From Psychrobacter sp. UBA3483 (GTDB lineage: Bacteria; Pseudomonadota; Gammaproteobacteria; Pseudomonadales; Moraxellaceae), in the NCBI RefSeq assembly GCF_002377905.1, contig NZ_DFQS01000067.1, positions 1 to 43,768 on the forward strand: a stretch of DNA of 43,768 bases. The letters run 5' to 3'. A program made the position numbers and the translations under genes. The notes beneath the pieces were generated by a model that saw nothing but the letters and a program-made list of their open reading frames with translations, had not been told where the DNA came from and did no database searches. Below, piece after piece: positions 25,596 through 35,055 of this stretch; positions within the stretch are counted from its first letter, which is position 1; every line of letters starts with the position of its first letter.

Positions 25596-27371
25596 ATGCA
25601 TCCAGCCCTACTATATCGGCTGTTGAATAGATTCACTATTATTATCAGCGCCATTGGCATCGGGATTGCTTTTGTTGATAGTGGTTTTAACCTCACGACA
25701 TGGCTACAGCATATTTTTCATATTTTTTATCTAATCATTATTCTATTGGGTTTTATAGCCACGGTATGGCGCTATCTTCGCTCAAAGACGCGCTCGTCAG
25801 TTAATAAATTCGCGGTTAACAAAGTTGCGGTTTTTGATTTGCTGACCAGTGGCGCTATTTTTATGCTGTTGGCGGTGCATTTCTTTGAGCTGGCGCGCTC
25901 AGGACTGTCGATGCCAGTTGATGGTTTTGTGGCGATTAAAATTGCTGTTTTTGTCACCTTTATCCGTGAGATATCGGACAATAATTTTAGCCTTAATCGG
26001 GCATTTTTAAACCCTGGTCAGTTTTTTATCCTAAGCTTTTTATCGGTGATATTGATCGGTGCCGCACTATTGATGATGCCGAATGCCACTACTGAGCCGA
26101 TATCCTTTGTCGATGCGCTATTTACGGCTACCAGTGCGGTCTGTGTGACAGGGCTGATTGTGGTGGATACGGCAACTCGTTTTACCACGTTTGGGCAGCT
26201 GATTATCATCGGGCTGATTCAAATCGGCGGTCTGGGGATTTTGACTTTTGTGACCTATTTTAGCTACTTTTTTAAAGGTGGGGTCAGTTATGAGACGCAG
26301 CTCAGTATCAGTGAGATGAACGTCTCACGGCGCATCGGCGATATGGTCACCACCATTAAGTCCATTTTGTATGTGACTTTTGGCGTTGAAGCATTGGCTG
26401 CTATTTTGATTTTTATAAGTATTTATGATTTGCCAGGGATGAGCTTTGCCCAAAGAGTGTATTTCTCGGTATTTCATGCTATCTCTGCCTTTTGTAATGC
26501 AGGATTTTCGACCTTTAGCGCCGGCTTATACGATGAGTCGCTACGCTTTAATTATCCTTTGCAGCTTATCATTAGTACCACGTTCTTATTTGGCGGCATG
26601 GGTTTTATTATTATCGTCAATCTACTGCGTTATCTGCGCCACCGTGCGCAGCGGGCGCTTTTTCATAATGACCCAAGATTTGGCTATCAGCCATGGCTGC
26701 TGAGTATCAATAGCCGTATTACGCTAATTACCTCCGGCGCTTTATTGCTTATTGGGCTGGTCGGAGTCGTATTATTTGAATACAACGGCATCCTTGCTGA
26801 GCATCAGAGTTTTTTTGCAAAACTCATCACAGGGCTATTTACGGCAGCAACTCCGCGGACGGCAGGCTTTAATATTGCCGATATGGATGCGCTGGCGTTC
26901 CCGACCATTATGCTGACGATTTTTTTGATGTGGATTGGGGCGTCACCAAACTCAACCGGCGGCGGTATAAAAACCAGCACCTTTGCCATTGCGGTGTTAA
27001 ATACCTTGAGCTTAGCGCGTGGTCAGACCAAGGTTGAAGTGTTTCAGCGCGAGATTGCTGACATCTCTATCCGCCGGGCGTTTTCCATTATGTGGCTGTC
27101 TTTATTTGTCATTGGTATGGGCGTCACCCTTATCAGCTACGATCAGCCCGAGCTTGATTTGATTAAAGTGATTTTTGAATGTTTTTCTGCTTATAGCACG
27201 GTTGGTTTGAGCTTAAATTTGACCACCGAGCTATCGACCTTTAATAAGCTGGTTGTCTCGGTGATTATGTTTGTCGGGCGGGTGGGGATGTTGACGATAT
27301 TTATTGCGCTACTGAAGAATAGATATCAGCTTAACTATCGTTATCCGACTGAAGAGATTACTATCAATTAA
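25596..27371 (+). CDS. TrkH/KtrB-type potassium transporter pore subunit
   Basis: A 591-residue inner-membrane protein of the TrkH/KtrB/HKT superfamily, which forms a K+ pore from four M1-P-M2 repeats. The four filter segments are seen in order: SAVCVTGL, SAFCNAGFS, TAATPRTAGFN and FSAYSTVGLS, each with its Gly. It is about 110-150 residues longer than KtrB or TrkH, since an N-terminal part of about 150 residues with 4-5 hydrophobic segments comes first. Such extended TrkH proteins occur in several groups. The RCK subunit gene follows 112 bases on. The Shine-Dalgarno is weak (cgga). I give no symbol because trkH and ktrB cannot be told apart here. Confidence 0.92.
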   Translation: MHPALLYRLLNRFTIIISAIGIGIAFVDSGFNLTTWLQHIFHIFYLIIILLGFIATVWRYLRSKTRSSVNKFAVNKVAVFDLLTSGAIFMLLAVHFFELARSGLSMPVDGFVAIKIAVFVTFIREISDNNFSLNRAFLNPGQFFILSFLSVILIGAALLMMPNATTEPISFVDALFTATSAVCVTGLIVVDTATRFTTFGQLIIIGLIQIGGLGILTFVTYFSYFFKGGVSYETQLSISEMNVSRRIGDMVTTIKSILYVTFGVEALAAILIFISIYDLPGMSFAQRVYFSVFHAISAFCNAGFSTFSAGLYDESLRFNYPLQLIISTTFLFGGMGFIIIVNLLRYLRHRAQRALFHNDPRFGYQPWLLSINSRITLITSGALLLIGLVGVVLFEYNGILAEHQSFFAKLITGLFTAATPRTAGFNIADMDALAFPTIMLTIFLMWIGASPNSTGGGIKTSTFAIAVLNTLSLARGQTKVEVFQREIADISIRRAFSIMWLSLFVIGMGVTLISYDQPELDLIKVIFECFSAYSTVGLSLNLTTELSTFNKLVVSVIMFVGRVGMLTIFIALLKNRYQLNYRYPTEEITIN

Positions 27372-27483
27372 CTTAATATTAATTAAAAAATGTTAATTAA
27401 AAAAATAATTTATAACTCATTAAGTATTAACTAAATACGTCACGATTGCTGCTTTTACGATGGCATGAGTGACAAGGAATATT

Positions 27484-28185
27484 ATGAAATACATCATTGC
27501 AGGTTTGGGCAGTTTTGGTTCTTCGTTAGGCATAGCACTGACGAGCCAAGGTCATGAAGTCATCGCCATTGATAGCAGTATGCAGAAAGTTGAAGCCTAT
27601 AAAGAAGCCATCACTCATACTATCTGTATGGATGCCACCGACGAATATACCGTCAATGGCTTACCTATTATGGATACCGATATAGTGGTGGTGGCGGTTG
27701 GCGAAGACGAAGGCGCCAATATTATGGCAACGGCACTGTTTAAAACTCTCAAAGCCAAGCGCTTAATCAGCCGTAGTATCAATCCCTTGCATGAAAAAGT
27801 ACTGCAAGCGATTGGCGTCGATGATATTTTTCATCCTGAAAAAGAATCGGCGATGCGCTGGGCAAAACGCCTATCGCTGCGTTATTACGTTGACTCGTTT
27901 AGCTTAACGGAGCACTTTAGTATTGTCGAGATTGCTATTCCTGCTCCTTTGATTGGCAAACAAATAGCGACATTACAGCTAGAAAATAGGTTTAATATTA
28001 AGCTATTGAGCACCATGCGCTATGAGCATTACGAAGACAGCTTTGGACGTCAGCAGCGCAAACCTAGCATTCAGGGACTGGCGACAGCAGAGCAAGTCCT
28101 GCAAGAAAATGATGTATTGGTGGTTTATGGTGCCAACAAACATATCAATACTTTTTTACGTAGTGTCGGGGTTAAAGTACACTAA
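27484..28185 (+). CDS. RCK-type potassium channel regulatory subunit (KtrA/TrkA family)
   Basis: Taken from ATG 27484 (233 residues), which has aagga 5 bases ahead; a GTG at 27469 would add five residues. A single RCK_N Rossmann domain starts with YIIAGLGSFGSSLGIAL (GxGxxG) and ends strand 2 with VIAIDSS. VVVAVGEDEGANI and RSINPLHEKVLQAIGVDDIFHPEK follow, then an RCK_C domain (about 140-230). It gates the pore by binding a nucleotide such as ATP/ADP or NAD(H). It is one domain pair (KtrA length), not the doubled TrkA of E. coli, so the pair is Ktr-like. Confidence 0.93.
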   Translation: MKYIIAGLGSFGSSLGIALTSQGHEVIAIDSSMQKVEAYKEAITHTICMDATDEYTVNGLPIMDTDIVVVAVGEDEGANIMATALFKTLKAKRLISRSINPLHEKVLQAIGVDDIFHPEKESAMRWAKRLSLRYYVDSFSLTEHFSIVEIAIPAPLIGKQIATLQLENRFNIKLLSTMRYEHYEDSFGRQQRKPSIQGLATAEQVLQENDVLVVYGANKHINTFLRSVGVKVH

Positions 28186-28202
28186 CCGCTAGGGATAACG
28201 TT

Positions 28203-28745
28203 ATGAATAAAAGCTGCATATCCGTGCTATGTCTTGCCAGTCTCATGCTGTTCAGCGGCTGTGATGAGTCAAAACAAAACCCAAATGTGATGTTTTCAGA
28301 GAAGCATCAAGACCCTATTCAAGAGCTTGAGAAGCGGTCTAAAAAAGTCGATCACAGCCAGTTTGGCTATAAACAAACTTTTTATGTGCCAATTTACTCA
28401 GATATTTATACTGATAGGGATAATCGTAAGGTTTTACTCTCTGCGACCTTGAGCGTGCGCAATACTACCTTAAAAAAATCACTCTATATTAATAAGATAG
28501 ATTATTACAGTACCGATGGCGAGTTGGTAAAATCCTATCTAAAAGAGCCTATTGAGCTGCCCGCCATGGCGACGTTAAATTATATCGTCGAAAAAGAAGA
28601 GGATAAAGGCGGTTCTGGGGCAAAATTTATCATTGAAGTTGAAGGGATAGATGAAACCGTCAAGCCCGTCATCGAGGCCGTGATGATTGGTAATTTTAGC
28701 AATAAAGGCTTTGCTTTTAGCACGCAGGGTACGCCGGTTTTGTAG
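28203..28745 (+). CDS. DUF3124 lipoprotein
   Basis: A 180-residue lipoprotein with a hydrophobic head and lipobox LFSGC (Cys 20), so likely attached to a membrane on the periplasmic side. The remaining part fits DUF3124: YVPIYSDIY, LLSATLSVRNT, IDYYSTDGELVKSYL, PIELPAMATLNYIVE, GGSGAKFIIEV and VIEAVMIG. The family's role is unknown. It begins 17 bases after the RCK gene, so it may be cotranscribed with the K+ transporter. The start has agggataa ahead. Confidence 0.85.
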   Translation: MNKSCISVLCLASLMLFSGCDESKQNPNVMFSEKHQDPIQELEKRSKKVDHSQFGYKQTFYVPIYSDIYTDRDNRKVLLSATLSVRNTTLKKSLYINKIDYYSTDGELVKSYLKEPIELPAMATLNYIVEKEEDKGGSGAKFIIEVEGIDETVKPVIEAVMIGNFSNKGFAFSTQGTPVL

Positions 28746-28799
28746 TGATGGTTGTTTATGCTTTATGAAGATGGATAATCCAAATTTAGGAGCGTTGCC

Positions 28800-29693
28800 A
28801 TGTTAGATTTTACCCAAGGCTCATCTTTGCAAACGATTAAAACGGTGCTGCTTACCACTGTATTGCTCGGTACGGCACAACTGCTGGCAGGTTGTGATTC
28901 GCGGCCTGCAAATTCGAATGAAAATAAAAATGATAATGTCGCAGCGCAAACGGATAATATAGATAAAAATACGGCTGAGAAAGATGGTGTGCCTATCAAT
29001 TCTAGTTCTATAAACCCTGCGCCTATAAGTCCTGCTACGGCGGATAAAGCACAAAATAACGAAGCAGAAAAGTTATCCAATGATAAAACTGTCAATCCAT
29101 CGGGCTACCAAAAGCTAAACTTTGGGCAGGCTATTAGCCCAGAATTACTGAGTAAGTTAGGACTGACCAAAGAAAAAACTGACAACGAGCAGTGCTATTA
29201 CGTCAGTAATCCAGCACTAAACTATATAGATAAAGAGTACGGCAAACGTGCTTCTGTGCTATATCAGATCATCGATGACAAAGTTGCTTTGATTGCTATT
29301 CAGGATCCAAACATAGCGTTTTATACAGACATCCATGTTGGCGATGCAGTAGCAGAGGTGATGCAAGCGCATGATAATAAGCTGACTTATGAAGTCGATA
29401 AATACGCGGTTGATGGTGAATATTATAACTTGATTGCTAACGTCAATTTTAAAGTGATAAAAGAACCCGAGCTTAGAGAGTCCTTAAAAGCTGAAAATAT
29501 CAAGCTTAATAATAAAGAAGATAAATTGCCCTTACAAATTAAATATTATATTAAGGGCGGTCAAACGCTTAACGAGCATAAAATAAAGGCGAGTGATTGG
29601 ACGGCAGATAAGAAAAGTCTGTTAAAAGGTGAGGTAGAGAGTATTGATATTGGGATACCAGCAGCGATCTATTTGGTCGAAGGCTGTTCTTAA
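28800..29693 (+). CDS. Uncharacterised lipoprotein
   Basis: A 297-residue protein I do not recognise. Residues 10-30 are a hydrophobic signal ending in lipobox LLAGC (after LGTAQ). A 70-residue Asn/Asp/Lys/Ser/Pro linker follows, then a compact domain from about 100 to 297. It has two cysteines besides the lipid Cys, in ..NEQCYYVSNP.. and near the end ..VEGCS, which could form a disulfide in the periplasm. The domain has alternating hydrophobic strands (ASVLYQIIDDKVALIAIQ, AIYLVEGCS). It lies 54 bases after the DUF3124 gene, with ggag 7 bases ahead of the ATG; a terminator follows it, so the K+ transporter genes and these two may be one unit. Confidence 0.75.
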   Translation: MLDFTQGSSLQTIKTVLLTTVLLGTAQLLAGCDSRPANSNENKNDNVAAQTDNIDKNTAEKDGVPINSSSINPAPISPATADKAQNNEAEKLSNDKTVNPSGYQKLNFGQAISPELLSKLGLTKEKTDNEQCYYVSNPALNYIDKEYGKRASVLYQIIDDKVALIAIQDPNIAFYTDIHVGDAVAEVMQAHDNKLTYEVDKYAVDGEYYNLIANVNFKVIKEPELRESLKAENIKLNNKEDKLPLQIKYYIKGGQTLNEHKIKASDWTADKKSLLKGEVESIDIGIPAAIYLVEGCS

Positions 29694-29718
29694 CAATTAA
29701 CCATAGACAGCAAAAGCT

Positions 29719-29754
29719 CTGTCTACTAGAAATAAATAGCAGACAGTTTTTTTT
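29719..29754 (+). terminator. Rho-independent terminator
   Basis: Arms ctgtct (29719-29724) and agacag (29741-29746), extended by two more pairs after a mismatch, then eight T. It follows the unrecognised lipoprotein gene by 25 bases. Confidence 0.75.
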
Positions 29755-29803
29755 AACTTTATGACTTAACTATAGTAAAAGTATCCTAAAAACGCGACGG
29801 TAT

Positions 29804-29871
29804 TGCTGATATCAATTTTTTGTAGCCTCTGTCTGCGCAGGCACAGCAAGCAAGAAAAATGGATATCAGCA
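29804..29871. repeat. Intergenic imperfect inverted-repeat element
   Basis: Arms of about 20 bases, 29804-29822 and 29851-29871, pair with two mismatches or a slip. The loop holds an 8-bp palindrome ctgcgcag. Outside it, related inverted strings (actatagt-like and aaaagta-like) recur on both flanks to about 29910. It lies between two convergent genes. It could be a REP- or MITE-like element, or a structured terminator of hmuY. Confidence 0.6.
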
Positions 29872-29970
29872 GTGCGTGATGTAACGATATTACTTTTCAC
29901 TCACTATAATAGAAACTGAAAAGTGATTACTCAATAATGGAGGTAATACTTTTGCTTTTATCCTTGTGTA

Positions 29971-31245
29971 TTAAGAAGCCGGCTGAATATCTAGTTTAAA
30001 CTCCCACGAGGTCGCCGTTGTCGCTGTGCTATCAGGATAGTTGATTTTATCCAAACGCATGCGCGCATAGCTATTGCCTTCGGCAGATCGGATGAGTGCG
30101 CCTTGTGCGCTATCAAGCGGCTTGGCGTTTAGCTGATGGGTCATGCCATTGTAGGTGTACCAGCCAAAGTCCAGATTTGGGAAGTTGCCAGTATACGCAG
30201 GGTTGAGATCCGAGCCTTTGCTATCGATCACCCAGCTTCTAGCGCTCAGCGGTTTATCATATACAGCGGTATTGGTAAGGTTGGATAAGGTAGCTTCTCT
30301 ACCATCGGTGATAAACTGACTGGTAATGGGTTTACCTTGCGCATCATAATAGCCAGCTGGCGTAGCAGCGAGGTAGCCACCAACTTTGCCTTTATTGTTA
30401 CCAGTCGCAGAATCCCCGCCATTCAAAATCACATCATTACGCTTAAAGCCAATCTGCCAAGTGCTATTTTTATCGGTGTTACTTTGTCCTGTGGTTAGAT
30501 CAAAATACACCCAGTTATCATTGCCTGTGGCGTTGATGATTGTTGTCTGTACCTTGTCTGGTAGCGCCGTATCAATCCAGCGAATAGTTGGGTAGCCAGA
30601 TTTCCCAGCATCATTATAGTAGTTGGTAATTTGCATGGCATAGATAGGCTGCTGCACGCTGCTGTCTGTCATGGCGCTGCTATTGTCTGTGGTGACAAGA
30701 TAGACACGGTTGTTGGGATATAGCTGATGATTACCTTGCAAGTTGTATTCAAACCAAGGCTTAGCGGCAAAAATCCCGCCGCTGCGATCTTCATTGTAAT
30801 GCATGGTAATGTCGCGACCTGTATCAGGATCAAGGGTGGCATTTTTATAACGACCCAAGTCAGACCAGTCAATCAAGCCAAAAACCCCGCCCAAACCTGC
30901 GCCAGAATCACCACTATTTGACCAAAGCTTGACCGAACGCGCTTGGTTTTCAAACTTAATATCCCACGTCTCTCCATCACACGAGCTTTCAGCTTTGGCA
31001 TCAAAGTCATAACAAGTAACGGCGTCAGGCGCTAGATTGGTGACTTGCCACGTGGCCGTTTCACTAAAGCTCGCTGTGCTCACAGGTGGCTTGTTATCGC
31101 TATTACCGCCATTTCCGGTATTGTTATTACTCGAGTCATCACTGCCGCCACCGCAGCCGGTTATGCTGAGAGCTAGCAGGCTGCTGCTAAAAAGTAAGGC
31201 CAATTTGGTCAGTTTGGTGCTCACTGCTGGGGTAGTTTTGGTCAT
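29971..31245 (-). CDS. hmuY: HmuY-family heme-binding lipoprotein with a duplicated domain
   Basis: A 424-residue lipoprotein with signal and lipobox ITGC (Cys 31), then a Gly/Ser/Asn linker. It resembles HmuY, the surface hemophore that hands heme to the TonB receptor HmuR. It is twice the usual length (about 216). Two halves look related: TWDIKF (93-98) and TWQIGF (262-267); KPWFEYN..HQL (162-174) and FGWYTYN..HQL (360-372); YAMQITNYYN (202-211) and YARMRLDKINY (393-403). It follows hmuR after 114 bases on the same strand. aaggagc is 6 bases ahead of the ATG. Known heme ligands of HmuY cannot be placed with certainty. Confidence 0.8.
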   Translation of the reverse strand: MTKTTPAVSTKLTKLALLFSSSLLALSITGCGGGSDDSSNNNTGNGGNSDNKPPVSTASFSETATWQVTNLAPDAVTCYDFDAKAESSCDGETWDIKFENQARSVKLWSNSGDSGAGLGGVFGLIDWSDLGRYKNATLDPDTGRDITMHYNEDRSGGIFAAKPWFEYNLQGNHQLYPNNRVYLVTTDNSSAMTDSSVQQPIYAMQITNYYNDAGKSGYPTIRWIDTALPDKVQTTIINATGNDNWVYFDLTTGQSNTDKNSTWQIGFKRNDVILNGGDSATGNNKGKVGGYLAATPAGYYDAQGKPITSQFITDGREATLSNLTNTAVYDKPLSARSWVIDSKGSDLNPAYTGNFPNLDFGWYTYNGMTHQLNAKPLDSAQGALIRSAEGNSYARMRLDKINYPDSTATTATSWEFKLDIQPAS

Positions 31246-31359
31246 TTCGGGCTCCTTGATGGTTATTGTTTTGGCTAAAGTTAAAAACAGCGCTTAGACA
31301 GAGTTTTTTTTAAAGAATGGCTTTAAAAGAGTTGCTTTAAGATAAGTATGAGCAAAGGC

Positions 31360-33600
31360 TTACCAGTGGTAGCTGGCACCCAATAACCATTCACGATTGT
31401 CGATCGGGCGATAGTCACTGGCATCGGTGACATCTCGCTGCACATCAAAGATATTATTAACCGCCGCGTATATGCTCAGATTTGCCGTCATGTCATAGTT
31501 GAGCTTGCTATCGAGCGTCCACCAAGACGGTGAGTACGTCTGCGCGCTGGTGCTGACGAGCTGTTTGGATTCGTAGTTAAGGCGCGGGATCAGCTGTAAC
31601 TTGTCATTAATTTGATAATCAAGCGCTAGCATGGCTTTGTGGTTGGGCTTATAGGTCAGCTCGGTATCGGTGACATTGTTGTGGGTCTTGAGATACGCAT
31701 AGCTGGCTTGTAGTTTGGCGCGCTCGTCCACTTGCCAGTCGATACCGATATCGCCGCCATAGGTTTTGGCGCTATCGACGTTCATATATTTGTAAACGGC
31801 GATATTGCCATCAAAGGTCGCGTTGTCCTCGTCGGTTTGGATAAGGTCGTCAACGTCATTATAAAAACCATTAACCGTTAAATTGACATTATCGCTCAGC
31901 TGACCTTGATAGCCGATTTGGTAACTGGTTGAGGTTTCAGGCTGCAAGTCGGGATTGCCCAGCACTTTGTAGCCTAAATTGCTATGATCAAAGACGTAGT
32001 AGCGTTCTTTTAGATTTGGTACACGGTAACCGCCGCCGATACTACCGCGCAAGATGTGCTCGCGACCGCTCGTGTCTAAATGATTGTATTTGAGCGATAC
32101 CTTTGGCGCGATATGATCACCAAAGTCTTCATCGTTTTGATAGCGAATACCGCTTAAGACTTCCCAATTGTCACCAATCAGCCAATCGTCTTGTAGGTAT
32201 AGCTCACCGACATCGCGGCTGACTTCATCGCTGATCAACTCGCTTACTTGGTTTTTGGTTTGGCTAAGTGTGTCTTGTTGGACTTGACCGCCGACTTGGA
32301 TAAGATGGCTGTGTTTATCGGATAGTACCAACGCCGGTAGATCGAGCTGCGCTTGCGCCAATGTCGTACTGATGTCGGTATCACGGGCGCTGGTGATGGT
32401 CTGCTGGGTTTTAGTATTAGACTCACTTTGATAGTCCTCATGCAGCGCTTGAGCGGACAGTCGATACGTCTTGCTGTGATCCTCCTTATGCGGCGTGATA
32501 TCAGCGCGCGCACCAACACTAAAGCGCTGCTTAGTAATGTGCTCATCTCGCTGCTGTGCCAAATAGCGCGGCGCCACATAATAATTAAAGCGGCTGACAT
32601 CGTCTTCTTTATAGTGACTGGCTTCTAGCCAATACTGAGTGTTTTTGACCACTCGGCTATCGTCGCTACTATTGCTATCGTTTGACATGCCTTTACCATC
32701 AGGGTGATAGCTCAAGCGCGCGCTAACTTGCGACTGCTCGCTGGCGTCCTTTAGTCTGGGCCATGCTTTATGGTCTAAGCTTAAGCCATCATTATCAAGA
32801 TACGAGCCTGATAGGCGAGCATGAAAGCGCTGGTCTTTGTCTAAGGCGCCCTCAATACTGGCTTCTACATAACGCTTATTGGCATCTAACTTTTTACCAG
32901 AAGGATTTTGCTGACCGTTACTGGCAACCTCGGTGGTGATATGCCCCGTCGCCGCGCCAATAGGTTTGGTGATGATATTAATAACGCCGCCCATTGCCGC
33001 GCTACCAAACTGCGCTGACGCCGCTCCTTGTACCACTTCTATTTGTTCGATATCCATATTCATGTATTGATTTAAATTTACCGTCGAGCCAGTGCTAGCG
33101 GTAATCGGTAAGCCATCAATCAATACCAATACCTGATCACCGCTAAAGCCTTGCATGCTGACCTCGTAGCCTGTCTTGCCATGGACTTCGCGTAAGTAAA
33201 CATTGGGCAGGAGGGCTAGCGCTTCTTTTAACGTATGAGCATGGTTGTCATCGAGCTGTTGGCGGCTAAGCACTTGCATTGCAACTGGCGCATCGCTTAA
33301 GGCGCGCTCAGAGCGGGTGGCAGTTACGACGATGGGGTCTAAACGTATGCTTGGCATGGCGTCGTCAGTGGTAGCAACATTATTTTCTGCGAGAAGTGGA
33401 GCAGCCTGCGCTGGAACTGGCGCTAATGCAAACAATGCTAACGCGATGCTAATAGCTAAAGAGTTACGGCGCAGCTGTGATGGAGCAGTGGGCAATCTTG
33501 GATAAGTTAAAGGAAGTTGAGGCGCTAAAATCGACATAAATAAAACGACCATCGTAAATAAAGAAGGAAAATAGAGTTGCTGAATACTTTTTTCTATCAA
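31360..33600 (-). CDS. hmuR: TonB-dependent heme receptor HmuR
   Basis: A 746-residue outer-membrane receptor. A TonB box-like DPIVVTA follows the signal peptide (core SLAISIALALFALAPVPAQA). The plug domain (about 85-215) has LPNVYLREVHGKTG, GDQVLVLIDGLPI and GSAAMGGVINIITKP. The barrel shows YRVPNLKERYYVFDHSNLGY and GNPDLQPETSTSYQIGYQG, which fits the FRAP/NPDL heme-receptor region in HmuR-like proteins. The end ASYHW has an aromatic C-terminal residue. The start is uncertain: the frame opens with TTG at 33600, and ATGs lie at 33552 and 33537; none has a good Shine-Dalgarno. 33552 or 33537 would give a more usual signal peptide. Confidence 0.92.
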   Translation of the reverse strand: MIEKSIQQLYFPSLFTMVVLFMSILAPQLPLTYPRLPTAPSQLRRNSLAISIALALFALAPVPAQAAPLLAENNVATTDDAMPSIRLDPIVVTATRSERALSDAPVAMQVLSRQQLDDNHAHTLKEALALLPNVYLREVHGKTGYEVSMQGFSGDQVLVLIDGLPITASTGSTVNLNQYMNMDIEQIEVVQGAASAQFGSAAMGGVINIITKPIGAATGHITTEVASNGQQNPSGKKLDANKRYVEASIEGALDKDQRFHARLSGSYLDNDGLSLDHKAWPRLKDASEQSQVSARLSYHPDGKGMSNDSNSSDDSRVVKNTQYWLEASHYKEDDVSRFNYYVAPRYLAQQRDEHITKQRFSVGARADITPHKEDHSKTYRLSAQALHEDYQSESNTKTQQTITSARDTDISTTLAQAQLDLPALVLSDKHSHLIQVGGQVQQDTLSQTKNQVSELISDEVSRDVGELYLQDDWLIGDNWEVLSGIRYQNDEDFGDHIAPKVSLKYNHLDTSGREHILRGSIGGGYRVPNLKERYYVFDHSNLGYKVLGNPDLQPETSTSYQIGYQGQLSDNVNLTVNGFYNDVDDLIQTDEDNATFDGNIAVYKYMNVDSAKTYGGDIGIDWQVDERAKLQASYAYLKTHNNVTDTELTYKPNHKAMLALDYQINDKLQLIPRLNYESKQLVSTSAQTYSPSWWTLDSKLNYDMTANLSIYAAVNNIFDVQRDVTDASDYRPIDNREWLLGASYHW

Positions 33601-33713
33601 AATGCTTTACAAGCAAAAATGCTTACAAAGAGACTTTCTTGGGTGTAATTCTTCAAGGATTTGTTACGCAATTCATTATCGGCAGTAACAAAGCCAAGAC
33701 ATCATATTTCAAA

Positions 33714-33753
33714 CGATAATAATTATCAACATGTAAATGATAATTGTTTCTAT
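33714..33753. promoter_or_regulatory. Fur boxes between hmuR and hmuS
   Basis: 33714-33728 reads cgataataattatca, a 7-1-7 Fur palindrome with one mismatch. 33735-33753 (gtaaatgataattgtttct) is a second, weaker Fur-like site. They lie in the divergent region of hmuR (minus) and hmuSTUV (plus), so iron would repress both sides. Confidence 0.8.
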
Positions 33754-33883
33754 TTACAAACTAAAAAAATGTTGCCATAATATTTTCCGTTCAATATCGC
33801 TGCTATTTTTTATGCATTTGTTTCTTTAACTGATAAAGCTAAGCTGATTGGTTTTTATTACCAACTATTTTATGGAGAGAATT

Positions 33884-35017
33884 ATGCGTCAACCATTATC
33901 GTTAACCAAAAAAAATACTGAGCTGTGGCAACAGTACCAAACGCTCAAAGCAAAAACGCCGATGCTGTTTCCGACAGAAGGGGCAGCGGCGCTAGGAGTG
34001 AGTGAGTTTGAGCTAATGCTCGCATCACCTTACAGTCAGTACATTGGTGAGCAGTGCAAAGCGGTGTTAAAGCAATTTGAAAACTTTGGCGAGGTTGAAA
34101 GCATCGTCAGAAATGAGCTGGCCGTACATGAAAAAACCGCGCCATATCACAATCTTAAGCTTGGTGAAAAGATGGGTTTGGCGCTCAATGTCGGTGGTTT
34201 AGATCTGCGATTTTTTATGTGGCAATGGCAGCACATGCTGGCAGTAACCGATACCAGCCGTGCCGACAAGCCTTCTTATAGTATTCAGTTTTATAACGCA
34301 GAGGGCGGCGCGATTGATAAAGTATATCTACGAGAATTAAGTGATGAGAATATTAGCCGTTGGCAAGCGATGATTGGGGCGCAGTTGCAAACGGTTAATG
34401 TAGCTGAGGTGACATTAAAAGCGCAAGAGCCGCTTAATGAGTGGCGCTATAAGGCGCTGAGCGAGGCGGAGCGTACGCAGCTACAAAAAGGCTGGCAAGA
34501 GATGACGGATGTGCACCAGTTTCATTCATTACTAAAAAATCTTGATATCGATCGTGCCAGCAGCTACCAGCAGGCACCTGAAAAAATGACGCATCGACTG
34601 AATATTAGCGCTGTCGAAGCGGTGTATGAAAAGGCCCGCGATGCCAAATGTCCAATTATGACGTTTGTTGGCAATAGTGGTTTGGTACAAATCCAAACGG
34701 GCACCGTACAGACGCTCAAGCGTGTGGGCGACTGGTTTAATGTGTTAGATAAAGACCATAATGACTTCACTTTGCACTTAAAAGACAAGGCATTGGCGCA
34801 AGTATGGTGCGTTAAGCGTCCAACCAAAGATGGCATCGTGACTTGTATTGAAGGTTTTGATAATAAAGGATCTAGTGTATTTAGCGTATTTGGTCAGCGC
34901 ATTGAAGGCACGCCTGAGCTTGTAGAGTGGCAGCAAATCGTCGCTCAGATTGTCGAAAAACACTCACACGCAGAAGCGTTAGCGCCCGTGATGATAGCTG
35001 AAGCAGAGAGCGCGTAA
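33884..35017 (+). CDS. hmuS: Hemin-degrading / heme chaperone protein HmuS (HemS/ChuS family)
   Basis: Taken from ATG 33884 (377 residues), with tggagag 5 bases ahead; the frame is open from a TTG at 33848. The protein has the HemS/ChuS two-repeat layout: repeat 1 about 1-185 (LWQQYQTLKAKTPMLFPTEGAAALGVSEFELMLA, FYNAEGGAIDKVYLRE) and repeat 2 about 195-370 (WQEMTDVHQFHSLL, SAVEAVYEKARDAKCPIMTFVGNSGLVQIQTG, WCVKRPTKDGIVTCIEGFD). Relatives release iron from heme in the cytoplasm or carry heme. It leads the operon right after the Fur box. Heme-binding His cannot be assigned without alignment. Confidence 0.93.
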   Translation: MRQPLSLTKKNTELWQQYQTLKAKTPMLFPTEGAAALGVSEFELMLASPYSQYIGEQCKAVLKQFENFGEVESIVRNELAVHEKTAPYHNLKLGEKMGLALNVGGLDLRFFMWQWQHMLAVTDTSRADKPSYSIQFYNAEGGAIDKVYLRELSDENISRWQAMIGAQLQTVNVAEVTLKAQEPLNEWRYKALSEAERTQLQKGWQEMTDVHQFHSLLKNLDIDRASSYQQAPEKMTHRLNISAVEAVYEKARDAKCPIMTFVGNSGLVQIQTGTVQTLKRVGDWFNVLDKDHNDFTLHLKDKALAQVWCVKRPTKDGIVTCIEGFDNKGSSVFSVFGQRIEGTPELVEWQQIVAQIVEKHSHAEALAPVMIAEAESA

Positions 35018-35055
35018 ACCAGTCATAAAAAATCAGTCATTAAATTTTGCGATGC

